Assembly: GCF_007988825.1 (NCBI RefSeq)
Contig: NZ_BJUW01000002.1
Span: forward strand, 248,001-312,000
Direction: 5' to 3'
Length of the DNA stretch: 64,000 nt
DNA from: Microbacterium aerolatum
GTDB taxonomy: Bacteria; Actinomycetota; Actinomycetes; Actinomycetales; Microbacteriaceae
Both the position numbers and the translations under genes were made by a program. Each line of letters begins with the position of its first letter. Within the stretch, counting starts at the first letter, position 1. Under the pieces are notes generated by a model that was not told the origin of the DNA, ran no database searches, and saw nothing but the letters and a program-made list of their open reading frames with translations. Below, one piece after another: positions 53,478 to 61,723 of the stretch.

Positions 53478-55313
53478 GTGCGCGCATCCGCGCCCCTGCT
53501 CAGCGTGCGTGACCTCTCGCTCACACACGCCGGTGCCGCGCAGCCGTCGCCCCGGGATGTGAGTTTCGACGTGCGCCCGGGCGAGGTCGTGCTCGTGCTG
53601 GGGCCGAGCGGATCCGGCAAGTCAACGCTGACACTGGCCTTGAACGGACTCATCCCGCAGTCGGTTCCGGCCGACGTCGCGGGAGCGGTCGAGGTGAACG
53701 GCCGCGACACCGTGGAGACACCAGTCGCGCAGCTCAGCTCCGACGTGGCGATGGTGTTCCAGGATCCCGACGCGCAGCTGGTCACCGGCACCGTCCTCGA
53801 CGAGGTCGCCTTCGCACTCGAGAATCTGCTGCTGCCCGTCACCGAGGTGCTCTCGCGGACCGAGCAGGCGCTGCGCCGGGTGGGGCTGTGGGAGCGACGC
53901 AGCTGGAACCCCGATCGGCTTTCCGGCGGCGGACGACAGCGCCTCGCGATCGCCTGCGCCATCGCGATGGGATCGCCCCTCATCGTGCTCGACGAGCCGA
54001 CCGCGAACCTCGACCCGCAGGGCATCGACGACGTCTACGACGCGCTGACCGATCTCGTGGCATCCGGCGATCGTGCCGTCATCCTCGTCGAGCACAACCT
54101 GGATGCCGCGATGCGCTTCGCGACCCGCGCGATCGTCCTGGATCAGCAGGGCCGGCTCGTCTTCGACGGCCCCGCCGACGAGGTGCTGCGCGGGCACACC
54201 GACGAGCTCATCGCCATGGGCGTGTGGCTGCCGGCCGCGACGCTCGCAGGACGGATGCTGCGTGATCGCGGCATCCTGCCGGAGGACGTGCCGCTTCCAC
54301 TGACGCCGGAGGAGCTGGCGGCTGCGCTGCCGGAGGAGAGGCTTCGACTCGCTTCGCTCGCTCACCCCGTTTCGTCTTCGACGGCTTCGCCGCCTTCGCT
54401 CAACGACCCGCAACAGAACCCTTCCGGCGAGCTCAATGTCCCGCAGGATGAGGCCACGTACCGCTCCCATCGCGGGGCGTTGAGCGAGCGGAGCGAGACG
54501 AAACGGGTTGAGCGAGCCGCAGGCGAGTCGAAACCGACCTCCAGCATCATCCGAGCCCGGAACCTCACAGTGAAGCGCGGACGCTCCGAGGTGCTGCACG
54601 GCATCGACCTCGACATCCCCACCGGCTCCCTCACCGCCATCGTCGGCGCGAACGGGGCGGGCAAGACCACGCTGATCCAGTCCCTCGCCGGAGTCGTGCC
54701 GCCCCCGAGGAACCAGGTCGCGATCGACGACCTCGATCCCGGCCGTGCGGCGCCACGCGATCTCGCCGCACGCATCGGCTTCGTGTTCCAGAACCCCGAG
54801 CACCAGTTCATCGCGCACACCGTCTTCGACGAGCTCGCGCACGGCCTGCGACTGCGAGGAACACCGGATGCCGAGATCGGCGAGCGCGTCGGCGAGATGC
54901 TGGCGCGGTTCGGGCTCGAGCACAAGGCCGAGGTGCACCCGTTCCTGCTCTCCGGCGGTGAGAAGCGGCGGCTGTCGGTGGGCACCGCTCTCATCACGCG
55001 CCCTCGCGTGCTGGCGCTCGACGAACCCACGTTCGGCCAGGACCGCGCCCGCGCCGACGAGCTGCTGCGCCTTCTCGAGGGCCTGCGGGACGAAGGGACG
55101 ACGATCGTCATCGTCACCCATGATCTGCAGCTGGTCGCCGACCACACCACGCACACCGTCATCCTCTCCGACGGCCGCGTGCACGCATCGGGCGGCACTG
55201 CCGAATTGTTCGCGACCGATGGCCTGTTCGAGTCGGCCGGCCTCCGACTGCCGGCGCTGCACCGTGCGCTGAACCCCGAGTTGCGTGGCATCCTCACGGA
55301 GGCTGTCCGATGA
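53478..55313 (+). CDS. ECF transporter fused ATPase subunits (A and A')
   Basis: This 611-residue protein joins two ABC ATPase domains. The first (about 8-255) has GPSGSGKST, an LSGGG signature and IVLDEPTANLD. The second (about 358-595) has GANGAGKT near 391, LSGGEKRRLSVG and LALDEPTFGQD. The linker (about 288-355) is Ser/Pro/Glu-rich and encoded by an inverted pair of dispersed repeats (54341-54535). GTG 53478 follows AAGGA. Its stop overlaps the T-component start by ATGA. Confidence 0.93.
   Translation: MRASAPLLSVRDLSLTHAGAAQPSPRDVSFDVRPGEVVLVLGPSGSGKSTLTLALNGLIPQSVPADVAGAVEVNGRDTVETPVAQLSSDVAMVFQDPDAQLVTGTVLDEVAFALENLLLPVTEVLSRTEQALRRVGLWERRSWNPDRLSGGGRQRLAIACAIAMGSPLIVLDEPTANLDPQGIDDVYDALTDLVASGDRAVILVEHNLDAAMRFATRAIVLDQQGRLVFDGPADEVLRGHTDELIAMGVWLPAATLAGRMLRDRGILPEDVPLPLTPEELAAALPEERLRLASLAHPVSSSTASPPSLNDPQQNPSGELNVPQDEATYRSHRGALSERSETKRVERAAGESKPTSSIIRARNLTVKRGRSEVLHGIDLDIPTGSLTAIVGANGAGKTTLIQSLAGVVPPPRNQVAIDDLDPGRAAPRDLAARIGFVFQNPEHQFIAHTVFDELAHGLRLRGTPDAEIGERVGEMLARFGLEHKAEVHPFLLSGGEKRRLSVGTALITRPRVLALDEPTFGQDRARADELLRLLEGLRDEGTTIVIVTHDLQLVADHTTHTVILSDGRVHASGGTAELFATDGLFESAGLRLPALHRALNPELRGILTEAVR
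54341..54535. repeat. Inverted pair of dispersed palindromic repeats inside the ECF ATPase gene
   Basis: The left copy (54341-54410, containing TTCGACTCGCTTCGCTCGCT and CCCGTTTCGTCTTCG) and the right copy (54475-54535, containing GAGCGAGCGGAGCGAGACGA and AACGGGTTGAGCGAGC) are complementary over most of their length, about 64 nt apart. Such GTTTCGTCTCGCT/GAGCGGAGCGAGACG elements are normally intergenic in related genomes (general knowledge). Here they are read through in frame as the linker between two ABC domains. Confidence 0.68.
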
Positions 55314-56140
55314 CCGAGATCACCTCCCCGACGGCCACGATCGATCCGTACGCGCCGGGTGCTCCGGCATCCCCGCGGCACTTCCTGAACCATCTGAATC
55401 CGCTGGCCAAGGTGGGCGCGGTCCTCCCGGCGATGGTGCTGCTCATCTTCGTGCGCGACATCGCGACGCCGCTGCTGTTCTTCGCCCTCTCATACGCGCT
55501 GCTCCTGATCGGGGCGCGGATCACCCCGCGCACGGCCGCGTTGCTGTTCCTCGCCGTGCCGCTCGGCGTGGTCATGATCGGATTCGGCTTCTCGATCTGG
55601 GTGGATGCCGGCGGCGTCGACGACACCGCACCCTTCCTGCAGATCGGCGGATGGACGCTGTTCACCGGAGCCGTGCAGATCGGCTTCGCCACGGCGCTGC
55701 GGCTGGCGGCCATCCTCGCGCTCGCGCTGATCGGCGGGCTCACGACGACGGGGCCGGATCTCGTGCGCGCCAGCATCCAGCAGCTGCATGTGCCGTACCG
55801 GATCGGGTACACGGCGCTTGCCGCCTACCGGTTCGTGCCCCGCTTCGGCTACGAGCTCAGTGTGATCCGCGCGGCGCACCGGGTGCGGGGCCACCACGGC
55901 GGTCGCGGACCGTTCGCGCGGCTCGCACGCGGATGGGGATACATCGTGCCGCTGCTCGCCGGCGCCATCCGGCACGCCGAGCGCGTGGCCCTGGCGATGG
56001 ACGCCCGCGCCTTCGGCGCGCATCCGACCCGGACCGAACGTCATCTGGTACCGTTCCGCACCCGCGACACCGTGTTCATCGTGCTCTTCGTCGCGGCATC
56101 CGCCGTGGTCTTCAGCCTCACATTCCCCTGGCAGCTCTGA
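55310..56140 (+). CDS. ECF transporter transmembrane (T) component, CbiQ-like
   Basis: In this 276-residue membrane protein, six or so helices are followed by the two Ala-Arg-Gly-type coupling motifs of T components (AAHRVRG at about 183-189 and AMDARAFG at about 229-236), which contact the ATPases. It forms the energy-coupling module with the fused ATPase encoded upstream and the S component. Confidence 0.92.
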   Translation: MTEITSPTATIDPYAPGAPASPRHFLNHLNPLAKVGAVLPAMVLLIFVRDIATPLLFFALSYALLLIGARITPRTAALLFLAVPLGVVMIGFGFSIWVDAGGVDDTAPFLQIGGWTLFTGAVQIGFATALRLAAILALALIGGLTTTGPDLVRASIQQLHVPYRIGYTALAAYRFVPRFGYELSVIRAAHRVRGHHGGRGPFARLARGWGYIVPLLAGAIRHAERVALAMDARAFGAHPTRTERHLVPFRTRDTVFIVLFVAASAVVFSLTFPWQL

Positions 56141-56168
56141 CAGACCCGCACACCACGAAAGGCGACCG

Positions 56169-57044
56169 ATGGCATTCAGCAAGCTGGTGAAACCCGCCAC
56201 GTCCGAACTCGTCCCACTCGAAGTGCTGCGCACCGAGCGGCTCGCGCCGCACTGGATGCGCGTCACGCTCGGCGGCGGAGAGATCGAGAAGTTCCATCCG
56301 ATGGGCTACGACCAGTGGTTCCGGCTGTTCATCCCGGTCGCCGGCGACGCCGGCCTCGAACGCGTGCCGGCGAAGGCGCACAAGCTGTTCGGATACCTGA
56401 AGTTCCTGCGGATCCCTGACGGCGAGCGCCCGGTGATGCGCAACTACACCGTGCGTGCATTCCGGCCCGCGACGCCAGAGCACGGGGCCGAGATCGACGT
56501 GGACTTCGTGCTGCACGGCTCGGCCTCGAACGGCACGGCGGGGCCGGCATCCCGCTGGGCGGAGACCTGCGCGCCGGGCGACCGGGTGCTCATCATCGAT
56601 GAGGGCCTCACCTTCAATCCTGAGCGCGGCACCGACCGCGTGGTGCTGGTGGGTGACGAGACGGCGCTGCCCGCGATCGCCTCGATCTGCGCATCACTGC
56701 CGGCCACGGCATCCGGCAGCGCGATCATCGAGGTGCCGACCGAGGAGGACGCACTGGAGTTCGCGCACCCCGACGGCGTCTCAGTGCAGTGGCTCGTGCG
56801 CCCGAACGACGTCGAGCCGGGGGCGCTCGCGCTGGCCACGCTGCGCGGGCTGACGCTGCCGGATACCCCGTTCCACACCTACGCGGCAGGTGAGCAGGCG
56901 CTCGCCTCAGGTGTGCGCAAGCAGCTCGTCGGCGAGCGCGGCGTCGACAGGAACACCGTCAGCTTCTGCGGCTACTGGAAGATCGGCGCCGCATCGCCGA
57001 CGTCGAAGACCGCGCGCGAGAACGCGGCGGAGCCGCTCGCGTAA
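56169..57044 (+). CDS. Siderophore-interacting flavoprotein (SIP family)
   Basis: In this 291-residue cytosolic ferric-siderophore reductase, an N-terminal FAD-binding barrel has RNYTVRAF with the conserved R-x-Y-T. The C-terminal SIP domain contains LVGDETALPAIASI and ends SFCGYWKIG. It releases iron from imported ferric siderophores using NAD(P)H. It is the last gene of the iron-box operon, 28 nt after the T component. Confidence 0.93.
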   Translation: MAFSKLVKPATSELVPLEVLRTERLAPHWMRVTLGGGEIEKFHPMGYDQWFRLFIPVAGDAGLERVPAKAHKLFGYLKFLRIPDGERPVMRNYTVRAFRPATPEHGAEIDVDFVLHGSASNGTAGPASRWAETCAPGDRVLIIDEGLTFNPERGTDRVVLVGDETALPAIASICASLPATASGSAIIEVPTEEDALEFAHPDGVSVQWLVRPNDVEPGALALATLRGLTLPDTPFHTYAAGEQALASGVRKQLVGERGVDRNTVSFCGYWKIGAASPTSKTARENAAEPLA

Positions 57045-57055
57045 CGCAGCTGTGC

Positions 57056-57418
57056 TCACAGCGACAGATGAACGCGCAGTGCTTCATCGATCGCTCCCAT
57101 GAGCTCGGCGGGAACCCAGCCGACCGGACGGATGACCCGTGTCACGGAGATCGTGCGGACCTGCTCGGCCTGAGCCTTCGAGTCCCGGTCGAGACCCGTC
57201 GCATCCGTGGGAAGCAGCACCTGAAACGGGAGAACTCGCGCGGTGTTCGATGTCACCGGCAGCACGGTGATCGTCGCCTGCGAGCTGCGTGCCGCCACGC
57301 TGTTGGCGGCGTTGTTGCTGACGACCACAGCGGGACGCGTCTTGCGGGCTTCAGATCCCACCGTCGGATCGAACGACACCAGGACGATCTGGCCGCGGCG
57401 CAGCAGGCTCATGCTCAT
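57056..57418 (-). CDS. MazF/PemK-family toxin (mRNA interferase)
   Basis: In this 120-residue endoribonuclease toxin, RRGQIVLVSFDPTVGSEARK is followed by TRPAVVVSNN, the MazF fold opening with catalytic Arg. QAEQVRTIS supplies the second conserved block. It overlaps the antitoxin gene by ATGA, the standard antitoxin-first order. Confidence 0.92.
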   Translation of the reverse strand: MSMSLLRRGQIVLVSFDPTVGSEARKTRPAVVVSNNAANSVAARSSQATITVLPVTSNTARVLPFQVLLPTDATGLDRDSKAQAEQVRTISVTRVIRPVGWVPAELMGAIDEALRVHLSL

Positions 57419-57636
57419 GCCGACGCGAGCCCATCGCCCGCAGCGAGGTCCCAGTCGTCGTCGTAGCCCTCCGCGTATGCCTCGGCATAGGCATCCGCCA
57501 AGCGGCTCTCGCGCAGGAGGCGCACGGCGTCGTGAATCGCAGCCGAGCGCGACGGATAGCGTCCGCTCAACGCCTCAGTCTCGAGAAAAGCCAGATCCGC
57601 GTCGCTCAGGCTGAGACTGATCTTCGTGCTTCCCAT
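57415..57636 (-). CDS. Ribbon-helix-helix antitoxin
   Basis: The 73-residue protein has an N-terminal ribbon-helix-helix DNA-binding domain (STKISLSLSDADLAFLET, then PSRSAAIHDAVRLL) and an acidic, Tyr/Asp-rich tail that would wrap around the toxin. ATG 57636 is 6 nt from a TAGCAT box, so the message is probably leaderless. Confidence 0.89.
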   Translation of the reverse strand: MGSTKISLSLSDADLAFLETEALSGRYPSRSAAIHDAVRLLRESRLADAYAEAYAEGYDDDWDLAAGDGLASA

Positions 57637-57642
57637 ACGGCG

Positions 57643-57673
57643 ATGCTACTCCGGTAGCACCACTGGTGCCACC
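57643..57673 (-). promoter_or_regulatory. Autoregulatory promoter/operator of the toxin-antitoxin pair
   Basis: On the minus strand the 21-bp near-perfect palindrome at 57673-57653 (two GGTG(G)CACC-type half-sites, one mismatched pair) lies 4 nt before the -10 box TAGCAT (57648-57643), in the -35/spacer region. This is where a ribbon-helix-helix antitoxin dimer pair would block RNA polymerase. Confidence 0.66.
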
Positions 57674-57699
57674 GCAGTGCAGGACGATTCGCTTGCGGG

Positions 57700-58863
57700 T
57701 CAGCGCTTGCCGGCGATCTGACGCGACACGATGTCGCGCATGATCTCGTTCGTGCCGCCGTAGATGCGGTGCACGCGGGCGTCGAGGAACGCGCGCGCGA
57801 TCGGGTACTCGGTGATGTAGCCGTAGCCGCCGTGCAGCTGCACGCAGGTGTCGAGGATCTCCCACTCGCGGTCAGTGGTCCAGAACTTGACCTTGGCAGC
57901 CTCTTCGCCGGTGAGCTTCTTGTCCTTGTAGGCCAGCAGCGCCTTGTCGAGGTAGGCCCACATGACGTCGACGGTGGTGGCGACATCGGCCAGCTTGAAC
58001 CGGGTGTTCTGGAAGTCGATGATGCGCTCGCCGAACGCCTCGCGGTCCTTCGTGTACGCGACGGTCCAGTTCAGGGCCGCCTGCGAGGCGGAGGCCGCGG
58101 CGATGCCGATCGACAGTCGCTCGAGCGGCAGGTTCATCATCAGCTGGATGAAGCCCTGGCCCTCCTTGCCGCTGATGAGATTCTCCTCGGGCACGAAGAC
58201 GTCGCTGAACGACAGCTCAGCGGTGTCGTGGCCGTGCGAACCCATCTTGTTGAGCTTCTTGCCGTGGTCGAAGCCCTCCATGCCGTTCTCGATGATCACG
58301 AGGCTGAAGGCGTCGGGACGGTTGCCCTCGCCGGTCTTGACGAAGGTCACGACGATGTCGGCGGTCTTGCCGGAGGAGATGAACGTCTTGGCGCCGTTGA
58401 CGATGTAGCCGCCGTCGGTCTTCTTCGCGGTCGTCTTGATGCCGCGAAGGTCGGATCCGGCACCGGGCTCGGTCATCGCCAGGGCGCCGAGGATCTCACC
58501 CGTGGCCATGCGGGGCAGCCACTTCTCCTTCTGCTCCTGCGTGCCCATGTGCACGAGGTAGGGGACGGCGAGGTCGTCCTGGATGCCGAAGGCTCCGGCG
58601 AGCGAGCCGGCTCCCGCCCCGATGACCTCTTCGTTGACGATCGCGCGGAACCGGTAGTCCTGCAGCATCCCGGCGCCGCCGAACTCTTCGGGGACGGAGA
58701 GCCCGATGACGCCGGCCTCGCCTGCGGCGCGCATCGTGTCGCGGTCGATCTCGCCGGCGGCATCCCACCGCTCGATGCTCTCGGTGCTCACGTGGCGCTT
58801 GACGAAGTCCTTGACCAGGTCGCGGAATGCCTCGTGGTCCTCGTCGTAGATGTCGCGTTCCAT
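57700..58863 (-). CDS. Acyl-CoA dehydrogenase
   Basis: This 387-residue FAD enzyme of fatty-acid or branched-chain acyl-CoA oxidation has MTEPGAGSDLRGI (flavin/substrate signature 1), DREAFGERIIDFQ, LHGGYGYITEYPIARAFLD with the late catalytic-Glu region, and YGGTNEIMRDIV (signature 2). The length is standard. It stands alone; the preferred chain length cannot be read from the sequence. Confidence 0.94.
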   Translation of the reverse strand: MERDIYDEDHEAFRDLVKDFVKRHVSTESIERWDAAGEIDRDTMRAAGEAGVIGLSVPEEFGGAGMLQDYRFRAIVNEEVIGAGAGSLAGAFGIQDDLAVPYLVHMGTQEQKEKWLPRMATGEILGALAMTEPGAGSDLRGIKTTAKKTDGGYIVNGAKTFISSGKTADIVVTFVKTGEGNRPDAFSLVIIENGMEGFDHGKKLNKMGSHGHDTAELSFSDVFVPEENLISGKEGQGFIQLMMNLPLERLSIGIAAASASQAALNWTVAYTKDREAFGERIIDFQNTRFKLADVATTVDVMWAYLDKALLAYKDKKLTGEEAAKVKFWTTDREWEILDTCVQLHGGYGYITEYPIARAFLDARVHRIYGGTNEIMRDIVSRQIAGKR

Positions 58864-59013
58864 GCCGTCCTCCCGAACGTGTCTGGCGTCTTTGCTCCGG
58901 CGAGTCTATTGCGGAGGACGGATGCCGCGGCAGGGCATTGTGAGAATGCATCCCGTGATGCGTGAGACCGGGTTCCGCGTTTGTGGGAAGCCACAGATCG
59001 GGCTCTCGCGGGG

Positions 59014-59937
59014 TCAGTGCGCGTAGTCGGGGGCCGCCGGCAGACCGAAGAACTCCTCGAGCGTGTGGAATCCGCCCTCGTGGTACGCGCTCGCGAGCGC
59101 GGGGCCGACGTAGCGAAGGTGCCACGGCTCCGGCTCGTACCCTGTCGTACCGGTTGCGCCTGACTCGTACCGGACGATGAAACCGTGCTCCCAGGCGTGC
59201 TCGGAGACCCATTCGCTCTCGGGGGTTCCGCCGAACGCACCGATCGGGCCGCAACCGCCGCCGCACGCGACGACGTCGACCGCGAGTCCGGTCTGGTGCT
59301 CGCTGAACCCGGGACGCGCGGAGCCCAGTTCGGCCGCTTCCCGCCCCTGCGAGCTCACCTGTCCGACATAGTTCGAGACCTGCAGTTGATAGGAGCGATA
59401 CGCGTTATTCATGCCGATCGTGCCGGCGCCCGACGCCTCGAGGGCCCCAGCCATCGCACCGAGAGCCGTCGCGGCATCCTCGCGGATCAGGTGCGACGGC
59501 GTCGTCATGCGGATCGGCCCCTCGATGAGACCTGCGGGCTCGAACTCGGCGGGCACGACCGCAGACGCCTTGTTCACCACCACCCATCGCCGCTCGGGAT
59601 CGGCCAGCGATATGCAGGGGGCGTTGTCTGCGGCGACGGCATCCCGGAACGCCTCGCCCCCTCCGAAGGCCGCGATCACGGCCTCGTCGTCACCCGATGC
59701 CAGGGCGTCGGTCACCGCCGGCTCGGCGCACGGATCGACGGCATCCACGGTCGCGCGATCGACTCCGGGAAGCTGAGCGGCGACCATCGGCACCGGCGGT
59801 GCGACGTCGCCCGCCGGCAGCACGTCGGCCAGCGCCCACAGCGCACCGAGCGCAGTCACGGCCAGCCCGATCGGGAGAGCCACTGCCAGCACGCGAGGAG
59901 GGCGCGACGCGTGCCGAGGGTGCCTGGCGTCGCTCAT
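59014..59937 (-). CDS. VanY-type D-alanyl-D-alanine carboxypeptidase
   Basis: In this 307-residue, signal-anchored M15 metallopeptidase, a membrane segment at about 15-38 is followed by a non-catalytic region and the catalytic domain with NNAYRSYQLQ, PGFSEHQTGLAVDVV (zinc His and Asp) and EPEPWHLRYVG (Glu and zinc His). It trims the terminal D-Ala of peptidoglycan stems outside the membrane. Two extra Cys in ACGGGCG may form a disulfide. Confidence 0.92.
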   Translation of the reverse strand: MSDARHPRHASRPPRVLAVALPIGLAVTALGALWALADVLPAGDVAPPVPMVAAQLPGVDRATVDAVDPCAEPAVTDALASGDDEAVIAAFGGGEAFRDAVAADNAPCISLADPERRWVVVNKASAVVPAEFEPAGLIEGPIRMTTPSHLIREDAATALGAMAGALEASGAGTIGMNNAYRSYQLQVSNYVGQVSSQGREAAELGSARPGFSEHQTGLAVDVVACGGGCGPIGAFGGTPESEWVSEHAWEHGFIVRYESGATGTTGYEPEPWHLRYVGPALASAYHEGGFHTLEEFFGLPAAPDYAH

Positions 59938-59986
59938 GGTTCCATTCTCCCCCCTGCGCCTGATCGAACATAGTTCACAGTCGGCG

Positions 59987-60019
59987 TTGACTTAACCTCG
60001 ATTCTTTGTTCGAATGAAC
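59987..60019 (+). promoter_or_regulatory. Promoter with palindrome before the radical SAM gene
   Basis: TTGACT (59987-59992) and TCGAAT (60010-60015) are 17 nt apart, and the ATG follows 6 nt later, so the message is leaderless. The -10 lies inside the palindrome GTTCGAATGAAC (60008-60019), a possible operator. Its half-sites are in the opposite order to a LexA box. Confidence 0.55.
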
Positions 60020-60021
60020 GT

Positions 60022-61071
60022 ATGCGATGGCAGGGACAGACGCTCGAAGACACGGATGCCGCCGCGCTCCCCGGCCTCGAGAATCGCACCGGGATCGTGC
60101 GCTCGGTTTCGACGCCGGAGTTCGCGGGCATGACGTTTCACGAGGTGCTGGCGAAATCGGCGCTCAATCACGTGCCCGGCGGATCGCGCATGCCGTTCAG
60201 CTGGACGATCAATCCGTACCGTGGATGCAGTCATGCCTGCCTCTATTGCTTCGCCCGCGGCACGCATCAGTACCTCGACCTCGACGGCGGCGGAGACTTC
60301 GACTCGCAGATCGTCGTGAAGACCAACGTCGCCGAGGTGCTGCGGCGAGAACTGCGGCGCGGCACCTGGCAGCACGAGACCGTGGCACTCGGCACGAACA
60401 CCGATCCGTACCAGCGGGCCGAGGGGCGCTACCGGCTCATGCCCGACATCATCCGCACGCTCGCCGAGTCCGGCACGCCGTTCTCGATCCTCACCAAGGG
60501 CACGCTGATCCGCCGCGACATACCGCTGCTCGTCGACGCCGCCCGATTCGTGCCGATCGATGTGCAGATGTCGATCGCGATGTACGACGACGAGCTGCAG
60601 CGCTCGGTCGAACCGGGGACACCCTCGACCCAGGCTCGCCTCGACACAGTGCGCGCGCTGACGGACGCAGGTTTCCGTGTCGGCGTGTTCCTCATGCCGG
60701 TGCTGCCGCATCTGACCGACTCCGTCGCGCACATCGACCACGCGCTGCGACGCATCAGCGCCTCCGGCGCCGACCACGTCATCTACGGCGCGCTGCACCT
60801 GCGGGCCGGCGTGAAGCCCTGGTTCATGCAGTGGTTGGAGCGCGAGCATCCGGAGCTCGTGTCGTCGTACCGCGGGCTGTATCCCGGCACTGCCGCGGAT
60901 GCGCCGAAGGCCTACCGGCAGTGGCTCGCGAAGCGCATCCGGCCGCTGATCCGCGCGCACGGGCTGGAGGCGCGGCACTCCGACGACGCGTACCCGTCGC
61001 GCACGCTCACGCGGCCCGCCGTGCTGACTCCCGCGGCACCGCAGCCGCAGCCTCAGCCGATGCTGTTCTGA
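60022..61071 (+). CDS. Radical SAM protein of the Rv2578c family
   Basis: In this 349-residue protein, the iron-sulfur motif is CSHACLYC (Cys-x3-Cys-x2-Cys) at about residues 71-78, preceded by NPYRGC. TDPYQRAEGRYRL and ILTKGTLIRRDI are characteristic of this spore-photolyase-related group (Rv2578c). The reaction is not established. The C-terminus ends in a Pro/Gln repeat and MLF. Confidence 0.92.
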   Translation: MRWQGQTLEDTDAAALPGLENRTGIVRSVSTPEFAGMTFHEVLAKSALNHVPGGSRMPFSWTINPYRGCSHACLYCFARGTHQYLDLDGGGDFDSQIVVKTNVAEVLRRELRRGTWQHETVALGTNTDPYQRAEGRYRLMPDIIRTLAESGTPFSILTKGTLIRRDIPLLVDAARFVPIDVQMSIAMYDDELQRSVEPGTPSTQARLDTVRALTDAGFRVGVFLMPVLPHLTDSVAHIDHALRRISASGADHVIYGALHLRAGVKPWFMQWLEREHPELVSSYRGLYPGTAADAPKAYRQWLAKRIRPLIRAHGLEARHSDDAYPSRTLTRPAVLTPAAPQPQPQPMLF

Positions 61072-61097
61072 CAGCGGGCGGGAGGCCCGGCCACGCG

Positions 61098-61103
61098 TAG
61101 GCT
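61098..61103 (+). promoter_or_regulatory. -10 box of the YaeQ gene
   Basis: TAGGCT ends 7 nt before ATG 61111; no Shine-Dalgarno sequence is present, so the message is probably leaderless. Confidence 0.5.
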
Positions 61104-61110
61104 CGAGACC

Positions 61111-61650
61111 ATGGCAATCGGCTCGACGATCTACACGTTCACGGTGCAGCTGGCGGACATGGATCGCGGCGTCTACGACGACTTCACGCTCCGCGCGGCG
61201 CGGCATCCTTCCGAGACCGATGCCTACATGGTGACCCGGCTCCTCGCCTACTGCCTCGAGTACGCCGAGGGGATCGCCTTCGGCGAGGGCATCTCGTCCA
61301 CCGAGGAGCCCGCGGTCGTCGTGCGCGACCTGACGGGCAGCATCACGGCGTGGGTGGAGGTCGGGGCGCCGGACGCGGAGCGCCTGCACCACGGCAGCCG
61401 GCTCGCCGACCGCGTCGCGGTCTACACGCATCGCGATCCCGCCAAGGTCACAGCCCCCTGGGCGGGAAAGCGCATCCACAACGTCGACGCCATCGAAGTG
61501 TTCAGCTTCGACCCCGGATTCGTCGATGACGCCGTTCGGCTGCTCGAGCGGCGCAGCACCGTTACCCTGACGGTCACCGAGGGGCAGCTGTACCTCGGTC
61601 TCAACGGCACGACGCTCAGCTCGGTAGTGCACGCACGGCCCGCCGTCTGA
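61111..61650 (+). CDS. YaeQ-family protein
   Basis: In this 179-residue protein, the family opening STIYTFTVQLADMDRGVYDD is followed by HPSETDAYMVTRLLAYCLEY, EVGAPDAERLHHGSRLADRV and a C-terminal strand block, which match YaeQ along the full length. The fold is PD-(D/E)XK nuclease-like, but activity has not been shown. It is convergent with the DEAD-box gene across a terminator. Confidence 0.9.
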   Translation: MAIGSTIYTFTVQLADMDRGVYDDFTLRAARHPSETDAYMVTRLLAYCLEYAEGIAFGEGISSTEEPAVVVRDLTGSITAWVEVGAPDAERLHHGSRLADRVAVYTHRDPAKVTAPWAGKRIHNVDAIEVFSFDPGFVDDAVRLLERRSTVTLTVTEGQLYLGLNGTTLSSVVHARPAV

Positions 61651-61667
61651 CGAGACCGGGCAGCAGA

Positions 61668-61697
61668 AAGGGGGCCGAATCAGATTCCGGCCCCCTT
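61668..61697. terminator. Bidirectional intrinsic terminator
   Basis: aagggggccg (61668-61677) pairs with cggccccctt (61688-61697) around a 10-nt loop, between two convergent genes. A-rich and T-containing flanks are short in both directions. Confidence 0.75.
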
Positions 61698-61723
61698 GAT
61701 CCGCAGGTTTCTGCGGAATGCGA

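Noticed and set aside
60008..60019. LexA/SOS box before the radical SAM gene
   Set aside because: The half-sites are GTTC...GAAC, the reverse of the GAAC...GTTC order required for an actinobacterial SOS box.
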